This document shows, piece by piece, positions 37,806 to 47,700 of a stretch of 64,000 bases of DNA. Under the pieces are notes generated by a model. That model was not told the DNA's origin and did no database searches. It was given only the letters and a program-made list of their open reading frames with translations. The stretch lies in the NCBI GenBank assembly GCA_003164955.1, contig PLRW01000029.1:40727-104726 (forward strand), in the 5' to 3' direction. Source of the stretch: Actinomycetota bacterium. Its GTDB lineage: Bacteria; Actinomycetota; Actinomycetes; Streptosporangiales; Streptosporangiaceae. The first letter of the stretch is position 1. Each line of letters opens with the position of its first letter. The translations under genes and the position numbers were made by a program.

Positions 37806-37964
37806 GGCCGAAGCCTAGCCTCGGGTACCGGCAACCCGTATATCTATTCATTAACCGTAAGAGCGGGATATATGCTCTCATGCGTCACCGTAGGTCACCC
37901 GAAGTGACTTGTGAGTTATTTCGTCGTACGCTGGCGGCCGGGTGCAAACAGGGAGGGTGAGGAT

Positions 37965-39290
37965 ATGCGGCTACGGCTCTTCGAGCGCGTCCGCCGACTC
38001 GCCCATCCGCGTACGGGACGGCTGAGGCCGCGGCGCGACCGGGCCGGGGAGACGGCGCGTCACGACCGGCCATGGGAGGCACGCTCTCGTGGCCGTCTAG
38101 CCGATGGACATGGTCAGGCCGCTCCCGCCAGCTCCGACGCGGCTGGCCGGCACCGCCGGAACAGCGACGGGGCCGGGCTTACCGCGCACGACGCACCCGC
38201 GAGCAGGACCGGGCCCCCGTGGGCGGAGGAGGCCAGACCGCGGTGGCCGGAGGAGGCCGGTCTGCCCTGGGCGGAAGAGCCCCGCAGTCCTCTGCCCCCC
38301 GCAGGCACGGGGCAGAGCGCGGGCGGCCGGCCCCCGGATAGACGCTCACTGAACGTATCTCCCCGCACCAGCGGGGAAACTGCGGCCGGTCCCGGTGGCG
38401 GCCCACCGGCGGTGCCGGTGGGCGGCGCACGGGCGCGCACCCGGCGCGGTTCCTACGGAACGGCTCCGGTCGCCCCGCCCGCGTTGCCCCCGGCGGCCAG
38501 GCACGACAGCGGGCGCGGCGCGAGCAGGCCAGATGCCCCGGGCGCCGGCGCCGGACAGCAGTGGCTCGAGGCCAAGCGCGGCTACATCCCCACCCAGCGT
38601 TCACCGGGCGCGGTCCAGCGGCCAGGTGGCGGCGGTGCGGTCCGGCCCCGCCTGCCCTTCGCGCACGCGCACAACCCCGGGGAACCCAGCCACGGTGACG
38701 GCCGGAGGAACTGCGGCACGCTCGAGGCCGTGCTGTGGCGCCAGTGGGATCCTGCCACGCTCCCGCCCGCCGCGGCGGCCGCGGCGGTCGACCGGCTCGC
38801 CGAGCTGCCACAGCAGATCAAGGACAAGCTGGCGGCGGGTCTCGACGGTATCTTCGTCGGGCCGGGTGGCGTTCCGCAGCTGGACGACATGACTGCGCTC
38901 CGCGGTGTCCCCTTGCCGTCCGGCCGCGCGACCTGGGACGCCTGCGCGGGCGCTTACGGCGAACGCAAGATCGTGGTGGGCACCCGGCCGTCACCCACCC
39001 CGGACGTGATGTGCCACGAGGTCGGGCACGCGCTGGACGACATCGACGCGCCGGCTGGACGCTGGCAGTCAGACTCGGCCGAGTTCCGGATGCTTTACGA
39101 TCAATGCCAGCCGCATCTCGCGAGTGACTTCCACCGGCAGCGCGGCGGGCTGGGCCGCAAGGAGTTCTTCGCGGACGCCTTCGCGGCCATTGCATCCAGG
39201 CAGCGCCCGGCGCTCGTGGACATGCTCGGCGGCAATACGCGGACGGCGCTGAATGTGATGCTTTACTTCAACCGGCGTTATGGCATCTAG
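37965..39290 (+). CDS. Zincin-fold putative metallopeptidase (anthrax-lethal-factor-like domain) with long disordered N-terminus
   Basis: HEVGH (39015-39029) plus downstream KEFFADAFAAI; Arg/Pro/Gly-rich N-terminal 230 aa; strong SD before ATG 37965. Confidence 0.65.
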   Translation: MRLRLFERVRRLAHPRTGRLRPRRDRAGETARHDRPWEARSRGRLADGHGQAAPASSDAAGRHRRNSDGAGLTAHDAPASRTGPPWAEEARPRWPEEAGLPWAEEPRSPLPPAGTGQSAGGRPPDRRSLNVSPRTSGETAAGPGGGPPAVPVGGARARTRRGSYGTAPVAPPALPPAARHDSGRGASRPDAPGAGAGQQWLEAKRGYIPTQRSPGAVQRPGGGGAVRPRLPFAHAHNPGEPSHGDGRRNCGTLEAVLWRQWDPATLPPAAAAAAVDRLAELPQQIKDKLAAGLDGIFVGPGGVPQLDDMTALRGVPLPSGRATWDACAGAYGERKIVVGTRPSPTPDVMCHEVGHALDDIDAPAGRWQSDSAEFRMLYDQCQPHLASDFHRQRGGLGRKEFFADAFAAIASRQRPALVDMLGGNTRTALNVMLYFNRRYGI

Positions 39291-39302
39291 GGTGAGCGTG
39301 GG

Positions 39303-39581
39303 ATGTTCGTCATACGGCTACCGAACGGGAACCTGAGGGTTCCGCAGACCGCCGTCGGCAACGACGGGCGGATCATCGGCGACGTTTACGTGGAAATCGG
39401 ACCGCAGGATGCCGACTACGCCCGGCTGGCCGCGCAGGCGATGACCGAAGATGAAGCGGCCCTGCGCCAGGCCCAGTGGCGGGACGGTGACGAAGCGCTG
39501 GAGCGCGAGTTCCAGGAATTCGCCCGGCAGAACTCCGACTACCGCTGGGCCGAGCCGGGCGACGACGCGGACCCCGCGTAG
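39303..39581 (+). CDS. Small acidic hypothetical protein, putative partner of the zincin
   Basis: 92 aa, 12 bp downstream of the zincin stop, same strand, acidic C-terminus. Confidence 0.6.
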   Translation: MFVIRLPNGNLRVPQTAVGNDGRIIGDVYVEIGPQDADYARLAAQAMTEDEAALRQAQWRDGDEALEREFQEFARQNSDYRWAEPGDDADPA

Positions 39582-39658
39582 GTCAGGCGGAGCGCCCAAG
39601 GCCGGCTCCGCGCGGGACCGGCCATCAGGGGTGTTCCGCGAAGAGATGATTTAGCCGC

Positions 39659-39699
39659 GCGGCCGGCACGGGATATGGGACGGTCGCCGTGCCGGCCGC
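39659..39699. terminator. Bidirectional terminator-like inverted repeat between convergent genes
   Basis: GCGGCCGGCACGG-15 nt-CCGTGCCGGCCGC, perfect 13-bp stem between convergent CDSs. Confidence 0.8.
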
Positions 39700-39706
39700 C
39701 CAGGCG

Positions 39707-39916
39707 TTACAAAACCGAATGACCCTCGGCCGACGGCTCCCCCTCGCCGCGAAGCAAGGCACGTACCTCTGACTCCCGGAAGCGCCGGTGCCCCCCGGGC
39801 GTCCGGATGCTCGTGATGCGGCCAGAGGCGGCCCAGCGCGTGACGGTCTTCGGGTCGACCCGGAAGAGAGCCGCCACCTCTCCCGGAGTTAGTAGCCGCT
39901 CATTATTGCCGTCCAA
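39707..39916 (-). CDS. bldC: BldC-family developmental transcriptional regulator
   Basis: LLTPGEVAALFRVDPKTVTRWAASGRITSIRTPGGHRRFRESEVRALL. Confidence 0.94.
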   Translation of the reverse strand: MDGNNERLLTPGEVAALFRVDPKTVTRWAASGRITSIRTPGGHRRFRESEVRALLRGEGEPSAEGHSVL

Positions 39917-40060
39917 CTTAGTCCCCTCCCAGTTAAGCCCCGCAGGCTCATGGATCTGAGCCTGACCTAAGTTTGGCGACTAACGAGTGCTTTCTGCCTA
40001 GATTTCGGAAAATTAGAGCGAGCCGATTATTCTGCGTGGCCATTACCTTACTGTGAGGGC

Positions 40061-41053
40061 ATGATCCAGCTTGTGTCCGTCGCCGAGATCAGGGAAGCCG
40101 CGGCGCGCCTGCATGGTGTCGCCGTCCACACGGCGCTTGCGCCGTTTCCGCGGTTGTCGCCGCCACTGCTGATCAAGACCGAGTCGCTGCAGCCGGTGGG
40201 TTCGTTCAAGCTGCGCGGCGCGTATGCGGCCATCAGCGCCCTGCCGCCCGCGGACGCCGGCCGCGGCGTCGTCGCCCATTCGAGCGGCAATCACGGGCAC
40301 GCAGTGGCCTACGCGGCGGCCCTGCTGGGCGCGCCCGCCGTGATCGTGGTCCCCGAGACGGCGCCCGCGATCAAAACCGGCGCCATTACCGCCTGCGGCG
40401 CGGAACTGGTGAGGGTCGCACCCACCATGGCGGCCCGCCGGGCGGCGGCCGATGACCTGGTGGCCCGGTACGGTTACGCGCTCATCCCGCCCTTTGACGA
40501 CCGCCGCGTGATCGCCGGGCAGGGAACCATCGGGCTGGAGATCATGGCTGACCACCCGGATACGGACCTCATCGTCGTTCCGGTCAGCGGCGGCGGCCTG
40601 ATCGCCGGCATCGCCGCCGCGGCGAGAGCGGTTAACCCGGACGTCACCATCGTCGGCGTCGAGCCCGAGTTCGCTGCGGACGCCAGGGACTCGCTGCGCC
40701 AGGGTGAGCGGGTCGCCTGGCCTGCTGCCTCGGTGACCCGGACGATCGCCGACGCGCTCCGGGTGGAGCAGGTCGGCGCGCTGCCCTTCGCCCACATGCA
40801 GCGGGACGTGGCCGGCATCGTGACCGTCACCGACGCGGAACTCCTGGCCGCGGTATACCGGCTGGCCATCGAGGCGCACCTGGTGGCCGAGCCGGGTGGC
40901 GCGGCCGCCGTGGCCGCCTGCCTGTTCCGCCGGGACGAGCTGCCGGCCGCCCGCCATCCGGTCGCGGTGCTCTCCGGGGGAAACATCGACCCGGCCCTGC
41001 TCGCGCGGGTCATTAGCGAGGGCGGGGTCACGCCCGGGCCGGGAGCGCACTAA
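40061..41053 (+). CDS. Threonine/serine dehydratase-like PLP enzyme
   Basis: SFKLRGAYAAI (PLP Lys), SSGNHGHAVAYAA, PVSGGGLIAGIA, PGGAAAVAA. Confidence 0.9.
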   Translation: MIQLVSVAEIREAAARLHGVAVHTALAPFPRLSPPLLIKTESLQPVGSFKLRGAYAAISALPPADAGRGVVAHSSGNHGHAVAYAAALLGAPAVIVVPETAPAIKTGAITACGAELVRVAPTMAARRAAADDLVARYGYALIPPFDDRRVIAGQGTIGLEIMADHPDTDLIVVPVSGGGLIAGIAAAARAVNPDVTIVGVEPEFAADARDSLRQGERVAWPAASVTRTIADALRVEQVGALPFAHMQRDVAGIVTVTDAELLAAVYRLAIEAHLVAEPGGAAAVAACLFRRDELPAARHPVAVLSGGNIDPALLARVISEGGVTPGPGAH

Positions 41054-41056
41054 CCT

Positions 41057-41329
41057 GTGAGTGTCATGCGTACCGCCCTTGCTTATACGTCGGCACGGTT
41101 CGTGCTGTTCCTCATCGCGCTCGTGGTGCTGTACTTCGCGGGCGCCCGCGGCCTGCTGCTGGCCGGCCTGGCCCTGGTGGTCAGCGGGATTGCCAGCTTC
41201 GTTCTGCTGTCCCGGCAGCGGGACGTCATGGCCGGGTCCCTGGCCGGCCGGCTGCGCGGCGTGCGTAACCGGGCCGGCGAGTACCGGTCCCGGCTCGACG
41301 AAGGCACCCGCGCCGAGGACCAGGACTGA
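41057..41329 (+). CDS. DUF4229-type small membrane protein
   Basis: Two TM helices then SLAGRLRGVRNRAGEYRSRLDEG. Confidence 0.8.
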   Translation: MSVMRTALAYTSARFVLFLIALVVLYFAGARGLLLAGLALVVSGIASFVLLSRQRDVMAGSLAGRLRGVRNRAGEYRSRLDEGTRAEDQD

Positions 41330-41403
41330 CCGTCCCGGCCGTGTGCCTTCCCGGGCTGCCGAGCGCCGGCCCGGATGGGCTGCGTGCCCACGCGGGGGTT
41401 CTG

Positions 41404-43017
41404 CTACCGGCTCCAGCGGCCCGCAGCCGTTGACGCCTGGTCCTGCGCGTGGGGAAGCCATCCGCCGGCCGTGAGCATGCTGATGACAGCCTCTACCGCG
41501 TCCTGGCGGCTCATCGTCGAGGTATCGAGCACCAGATCAGCATCCCGCGGCTCCTCGTAGGGATCCGAAATGCCGGTGAAGCTGCCGATCAGGCCGGCCC
41601 GTGCCTTCGCGTACAGCCCCTTCCTGTCGCGCGCCTCACAGACCTCCAGCGGTGTGGCCACGTGCACGAGCAGGAAGTCACCCGCGGCGGCCGCCATCTC
41701 CCGGACGGCCGCACGCGCGGCCGCGTACGGGGCGATCGGCGCGCAGATCGCGATGCCACCGTGCCGGGCGACCTCGGCGGCGACGTAGCCGATGCGCACG
41801 ACGTTCAGGTCACGGTCCGCATGGGAAAACGTCAGCCCGGCGGACAGCAGCCGCCGGACCCGGTCGCCGTCGAGCAGCGATACCGTACGGTCGCCGCGCT
41901 CGGTCAGCGCGTCCCGCAGGTCACGCGCGATCGTGGACTTGCCCGAGCCGGACAGGCCGGTAAAGAAGATCACCAGGCCCCGCTGCCCGCGGGGTGGCCG
42001 GGCCAGCCGGAGCTCGTGGGCGACACCCTCGGGCGTGAACCAGCCGGGCAATGGATCGCCGCGGTCCAGCAGGTCCATCAGTTCGTCGTGGGTGAGCTCG
42101 TTGCGTTCGGCGCCGGGCTCGATCAGCGACAACGGGCGCCAGACTTCCGACCGCGGGTCGTAGGCCCAGTCGCCGGCCGAAACGATCGGTATCGGCAGGC
42201 CGGGAAGCTGAAGCGGCTCGTTCCGGCCGTTGCCGCTCCGGCCGCTGAACAGCACATCGGGAGCGTCGGCCGGATCGACGAGCAGATGGGTCGCGCCGTA
42301 CGCGGCGGCGACGACGGCACGGGCGCGCAGCTCGAGGCCGATCCCGCCGTCCCGCGGCGCGAGTGGCACCGGGACCACGCGCGTGCCCGCGGGCAGGTGC
42401 TGGCAGGCGGCAAGCACCGCGCGGACCAGCGAGTCCGGGCGGACCACGACGTCGGACGGCCCGGCGATCAATGGGAGCAGCAGTAGCCGGGCCTTCATCT
42501 GGTCGGCCAGATGACGAAGCTGCCCGATCTGCCGCCGGTGCAGGGCACCGCGTGCCGCGCAGGCGAGCACGGGGCCGTCGCCGAGTTCGGCGCGAACCTC
42601 GGCGGGCCGGCGGCGCAACCGGCGGAACGGTCCGTGCTCGGGGTCGCGCAGAGCCGTGACGGGGCCGCCCAGGCGCCATCCGGTCTGTTCCCCCTCGCTG
42701 TAGACGGGCAGCTGCTCGCTGATCTCGAGGACCGCGAGCGGCGCCCCCTCGTGGTCGCTGAGCACCAGGTGGCGCTCGCCGGGCGGGACCACCTCGACCG
42801 GGACTTCCAGGGTCACCGGAACGGGCCACGGCGTTCCGTCCGCCAGCGTGCCGCGCTCGGCGACGGCCGCCAGATCAGCCGCGGTCATGAAGCCGCGCAG
42901 CGGCTCGAATGCTCCCGAGGTCAGCAACTCCAGGTCTGCGAGCTGCGCCTCACCCGGTGTCCACGCGGGCCAGTCCGCTAGTTCACCGGGAAGTCCCGCC
43001 AACGCTTCCGCGCTCAC
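41404..43017 (-). CDS. cysC: Adenylyl-sulfate kinase with N-terminal ATP-sulfurylase-like domain
   Basis: C-terminal GLSGSGKSTIARDL, DGDRVRRLLSAGLTFSHADRDLNV, ICAPIAPY; N-terminal GAFEPLRGFM and other sulfurylase-fold features. Confidence 0.88.
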   Translation of the reverse strand: MSAEALAGLPGELADWPAWTPGEAQLADLELLTSGAFEPLRGFMTAADLAAVAERGTLADGTPWPVPVTLEVPVEVVPPGERHLVLSDHEGAPLAVLEISEQLPVYSEGEQTGWRLGGPVTALRDPEHGPFRRLRRRPAEVRAELGDGPVLACAARGALHRRQIGQLRHLADQMKARLLLLPLIAGPSDVVVRPDSLVRAVLAACQHLPAGTRVVPVPLAPRDGGIGLELRARAVVAAAYGATHLLVDPADAPDVLFSGRSGNGRNEPLQLPGLPIPIVSAGDWAYDPRSEVWRPLSLIEPGAERNELTHDELMDLLDRGDPLPGWFTPEGVAHELRLARPPRGQRGLVIFFTGLSGSGKSTIARDLRDALTERGDRTVSLLDGDRVRRLLSAGLTFSHADRDLNVVRIGYVAAEVARHGGIAICAPIAPYAAARAAVREMAAAAGDFLLVHVATPLEVCEARDRKGLYAKARAGLIGSFTGISDPYEEPRDADLVLDTSTMSRQDAVEAVISMLTAGGWLPHAQDQASTAAGRWSR

Positions 43018-43317
43018 GTCTGCCTCACTCCCGCCGGGTTGACCTCTGTGTGGAGATCAGCCGGTCCGCAGGTATGCGAATGCTCCATCGCTGGCCGCCC
43101 GGCCACCGGACCACTGGCCACCGGCTCATGCTGCTGCCCCCCACACGTCCTTTGCCGATAACCATACGGAGGGCTAGGTCGTCTCCGTAGCCGTAACGTC
43201 AGTGTTCGTGCCGTGATCACCACTCCTATATCACGTTGTGTGCTGTTTCGCGGACGTATGGCCGCCTGCCTTCATGGTCGCCGGCCAGCCCTGGTGACGG
43301 CAACCGGTTGCGTGTTC

Positions 43318-43419
43318 AGGCCAGTTGTCTATTGAGGCCAGTTGTCTATTGAGGCCAGCCAATTGAGGCCAGCCAATTGAGGCCAACCAATTGAGGCCAA
43401 CCGGTTCAGACCAGCCGGG
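43318..43419 (-). repeat. About 7 tandem 14-17-nt repeats abutting the methyltransferase stop codon
   Basis: AGGCCAGTTGTCTATTG x2, AGGCCAGCCAATTG x2, AGGCCAACCAATTG, AGGCCAACCGGTTC, AGACCAGCCGGG (plus-strand orientation). Confidence 0.9.
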
Positions 43420-44341
43420 CGAACCGGTCTTCCGGCTTGCGGATGACGTACAGCATCTCGTCGTGCGCGTCGGTCAGCCGTCCGCGGCTCAGCCAGGCGA
43501 TCAGGGCCCGGGTCATGCCGATCGCGCTGGTCAGATGACCGGGCGGACCGGGGACCGTGCGGGCCGTCTCGTGCCGGACGATCACCAGACCGTGGGAGGC
43601 GGTATACGCCTGCAGGCCGCGGGCCGATGTGACGGGATCGTAGATGGCCGGGAACGGTCCCGGTTCACCCGCGTTCAGCCGGGCCCAGAGCATCCGGCGT
43701 ACCGGTTCGGGTGCCATCCGGTCCAGCGCCGCGGCGGCACAATCTCGATCCCGGAGGCGCAGCAGGAGCAGGCCGCCCGGCCGGAGCGCCGCGACGAAGC
43801 GGTCCAGGACGAGAGCGGCGTACGGGATCCTCTCCAGCAAGAAGCCGCAGTAGACGATGTCGAACGACCGGGCCGGCAGCGAGACCATCCGCAGGTCGCC
43901 GACTATGACGCTCCCCACTTTCGCCGGGCCCGCCGTGTCCTCCCGGGGCGCCGCTCCGCTGGCGGTGGCCCGGGCGGCCGGGCCGTCCTGGTCCACCGTG
44001 GTGATGCTGATCTCGTATCCGCTGGCCCGCAGTTTGTCCAGGCCGAGTTCCGCGACCGGTGCCCGGCATCCGCCCCGCAGCACCGCAATCGGGCGCCCGA
44101 GCACCTGGTACAGGTAATCGCGGATGGGCTGGCCAAATATTTCCCGTACCGGCATTTCCCGCACCAGTTGGCCGCGCTGCGCTTCGCTGTCCGCGGCCGG
44201 GGACGCCTTAGTGGCCGCATGGCGGACCCGCATGACGGCCTGCTGCGCGCTCCGCACGGCCGCGCCGGCCCTCGCCATCGCGTCTGGCTGGCCCGCACCC
44301 GGGCCACTGCTCCCCGCGGCGCGACTTCCAGCTGCTGTCAT
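43406..44341 (-). CDS. Class I SAM-dependent methyltransferase-like protein
   Basis: VGSVIVGDLRMVSLPARSFDIVYCGFLLERIPYAALVLDRFVAALRPGGLLLLRL; start ATG 44341 chosen over ORF-track extension. Confidence 0.7.
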   Translation of the reverse strand: MTAAGSRAAGSSGPGAGQPDAMARAGAAVRSAQQAVMRVRHAATKASPAADSEAQRGQLVREMPVREIFGQPIRDYLYQVLGRPIAVLRGGCRAPVAELGLDKLRASGYEISITTVDQDGPAARATASGAAPREDTAGPAKVGSVIVGDLRMVSLPARSFDIVYCGFLLERIPYAALVLDRFVAALRPGGLLLLRLRDRDCAAAALDRMAPEPVRRMLWARLNAGEPGPFPAIYDPVTSARGLQAYTASHGLVIVRHETARTVPGPPGHLTSAIGMTRALIAWLSRGRLTDAHDEMLYVIRKPEDRFARLV

Positions 44342-44399
44342 GAAACAAATAGTAATCACACAAGTACTAGGAGTTGCGGACCGCCCCACCGGATGCGGC

Positions 44400-44439
44400 C
44401 CCGTAGATCCGGCCCGTAGATCCGGCGCCGTAGATCCGG
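44400..44439. repeat. 3 x 13-14-nt tandem repeat in methyltransferase/mfd intergenic region
   Basis: CCCGTAGATCCGG x2 then CGCCGTAGATCCGG. Confidence 0.85.
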
Positions 44440-44445
44440 CGCCGC

Positions 44446-44493
44446 CCCGGGCTTCCCCATGACCTGGTGCCCGGGCTTCCCAATGGCCTGGTG
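44446..44493. repeat. 2 x 24-nt imperfect tandem repeat
   Basis: CCCGGGCTTCCCCATGACCTGGTG | CCCGGGCTTCCCAATGGCCTGGTG. Confidence 0.85.
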
Positions 44494-44748
44494 AGCGGGC
44501 AAAACGCGGGCCTGCGGACAGAACGGAGCAGGCGGGACGTAGACTGGGCGGTCGTGATGCAGCATGACCTCCCGCTTCCTCCGCATGCGGGAGTTTCCCG
44601 CATGCCCGGGGGAGGTGCCCTGGGCACGTACCGGAATACCGAGCCGCCATCACTGTTACTCCAGCGCCGCCTTTTACTTTCCGCGGCCAGGCGCCGGGCC
44701 GCCGCCGACCCAGGCCGTTATCACCCGTGCCGCTACACCAGGGACGCC

Positions 44749-47700
44749 ATGAGCCTCGCCGGAATCCTCAGCATCGTCGCGGACGATCCGCGACTGCGCC
44801 GTGCCTTCGAAGGGACCGTCCAGGACGGGGGCGATCAGGACGGGATCGATCTTGTCGCCCCGGCCGCCCTGCGGCCCGTCCTCACCGCGGCTATCGCGGC
44901 CCGGCTCGGGCGGTTCGTGCTCGCCGTCACGGCGACGGCCCGCGAGGCCGAGGACCTGAACGCGTCCCTCGGCTCCTTCCTGCCCGAGGGCAGCGTCGCC
45001 TACTTCCCGGGCTGGGAGACGCTGCCGCACGAGCGCCTCTCGCCCCGCTCCGATACCGTCGGCCAGCGGGTCGCGGTGCTGCGCCGGCTCGTGCACCCCG
45101 CCGCAGCGGGCGACGGCGCGGCGGGACCGCTCTCGGTCGTCGTGGCCCCGGTCCGGTGCCTGCTTCAGCCGATCGTCGGGGGCCTGGGGGATCTGGAGCC
45201 GGTCCGGTTGCGTGCCGGTGACGCCTGCGACCCCGATGAGCTGCTCACCCGGCTCGTAGAGATCGGCTACGCGCGTGAGGACCTGGTTGGCCGGCGCGGT
45301 GACGTCGCGGTCCGCGGCGGCATCATCGACGTGTTCTCGCCCATCGACGAGCATCCGGTCCGGATCGAGTTCTTCGGCGACACGGTCGAGGAAATCCGCT
45401 CCTTCAAGGTCGCGGACCAGCGCAGCCTGGGCGAGGCGCCGCAGGGCCTGTGGGCTCCGCCCTGCCGGGAACTGCTGCTGACCCCGGCGGTGCGGGACCG
45501 GGCCAAGGAACTGGCCGCCGAGTTCCCGGGCCTGTCGGAGGTCCTCGGCAAGCTGGCGGACGGGATACCCGTCGAGGGCATGGAGGCGTTCGCGCCGGTC
45601 CTGGCCGACCGGATGGATCTGCTGACCGACTACGTCCCCGAGGGCGGTGTCGTGGTCGCCTGTGACCCCGAGCGCATCCGCACCAGGGCCGGCGAACTGG
45701 TCAGCACCAGCCGGGAATTCCTGGACGCGTCGTGGGTGAACGCCGCCGCCGGTGGCGAGGCGCCGATCGATCTTGGCGCCGCGGCTTTCCAGCCGATCGC
45801 CCGGGTCCGTGCGGCGGCCCGCGCCCGGCGGCTGCCGTGGTGGACGATCGAGCCCTTCGGTGCCACCGGGGACGACGCAGAACTTGACGGCGACACGGGG
45901 CGAGCCTCGTTCGGTATCGAAGCCGCCCCCGCGCCGAGTTACCGCGGCGCCTCGGACAGCATGATCGCGGACGTACGCGGCTGGCTTTCCGGCGGCTGGC
46001 GGGTGGTCCTCGTCACCGAAGGGCACGGCCCGGCGCAGCGGCTGACCGAAATGCTGCGGGGCGAGGGCCTCGGGGCCCGCATGGAGGAACTCCAGGCCCC
46101 GCCCGAGCCCTCGGTGCCGTACGTGGCGACCGGCTGCCTGGACCACGGCTTTACCTGGCCGTCGATCAAGCTCGCGCTGCTGACCGAGGGCGACCTGGTG
46201 GCCCAGGGCGGCAGCAGGTCCAGCACCAAGGACATGCGCCGGATGCCGAGCAGGCGGCGCGGCGGCGTCGACCCGCTCCAGCTCACATCGGGCGACTACG
46301 TGGTGCACGAGCAGCACGGCGTCGGCCGGTACGTGGAGATGACCAGCCGGACCGCGGCGGGCGCGACCCGCGAGTACCTGGTCATCGAATATGCGCCGGG
46401 CAAGCGCGGCCAGCCGCCGGACCGGCTGTACGTGCCGACCGACCAGCTCGACGAGGTCACCAGGTACACCGGCGGCGAAGCGCCGAGCCTGCACCGGCTG
46501 GGCGGCGCGGACTGGGCCAAGGCCAAGGGGCGCGCGCGCAAGGCGGTACGGCAGATCGCGGCGGAGCTGATCCGGCTCTACTCGGCGCGCACCGCGTCGC
46601 CGGGGCACGCCTTCGGGCCGGACACGCCGTGGCAGCGCGAACTGGAGGACGCCTTTCCCTACGTCGAGACCGGCGACCAGCTCGCGGCCATCGACGAGGT
46701 CAAGAGCGACATGGAGCGCTCAGTGCCGATGGACCGGCTGATCTGCGGCGACGTCGGCTACGGGAAGACCGAGATCGCGGTGCGGGCCGCGTTCAAGGCC
46801 GTTCAGGACGGCATGCAGGTCGCGGTGCTGGTGCCGACCACGCTGCTGGTCCAGCAGCATTTCTCGACGTTCAGCGAGCGGTATGCGCCGTTCCCGGTGC
46901 AGGTCCGGGCGCTGTCCCGGTTTCAGACTGCGGCGGAGACGACGGAAACCCTGCGCGGCCTGGCCGACGGGACCGTCGACGTGGTTATCGGCACGCACAA
47001 GCTGCTGTCGCCGGAAACCCGGTTCAACCGCCTCGGCCTCGTGATCGTCGACGAGGAGCAGCGGTTCGGGGTCGAGCACAAGGAGTACCTGAAGCGGCTG
47101 CGGACCGAGGTGGACGTGCTGGCGATGTCGGCCACGCCGATCCCGCGCACCCTGGAAATGGGGGTGGCGGGAATCCGGCAGATGTCGACGATCCTGACGC
47201 CGCCGGAGGAGCGCCACCCGGTGCTGACGTTCGTCGGCCCCTACGACGAGCGGCAGATCGCGGCGGCGGTCCGGCGGGAAATGCTCCGGGACGGTCAGGT
47301 TTTCTTCGTGCACAACCGGGTGTCCTCGATCGGCAAGGTGGCCGCGCGGATCTCCGAGCTGATCCCGGAGGCCAGGGTCGCGGTCGCGCACGGCCAGATG
47401 AACGAGCACACGCTCGAGGGCATCATGGTCGATTTCTGGGACGGCAAATACGACGTCCTGGTCGCGACGACGATCGTCGAATCCGGCCTGGACATCCCCA
47501 ACGCCAACACCCTGATCGTGGACCGGGCCGACACCTACGGCCTGTCCCAGCTGCACCAGCTGCGCGGCCGGGTCGGGCGCGGCCGGGAGCGCGCCTACGC
47601 TTACTTCCTCTACCCGCCCGAGCGCACGCTGACCGAGACCGCGCACGAGCGGCTGGCGACCGTGGCGCAGCACACGGAGATCGGGGCCGGCATGTACGTG

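Noticed and set aside
38357-38380. CRISPR-repeat-like hairpin TATCTCCCCGCACCAGCGGGGAAAC resembling type I-E repeats
   Set aside because: Only one copy, no spacers or second repeat within hundreds of bp, and it lies inside the zincin coding region; no cas gene in the window.
44342-44653. 104-aa N-terminal extension of the minus-strand methyltransferase
   Set aside because: Low-complexity translation of tandem repeats; ATG at 44341 is more plausible.
44467-44748. 94-aa N-terminal extension of Mfd in the ORF track
   Set aside because: Extension covers intergenic repeats and lacks Mfd-like sequence; homology begins at MSLAGILSIVADD (44749).
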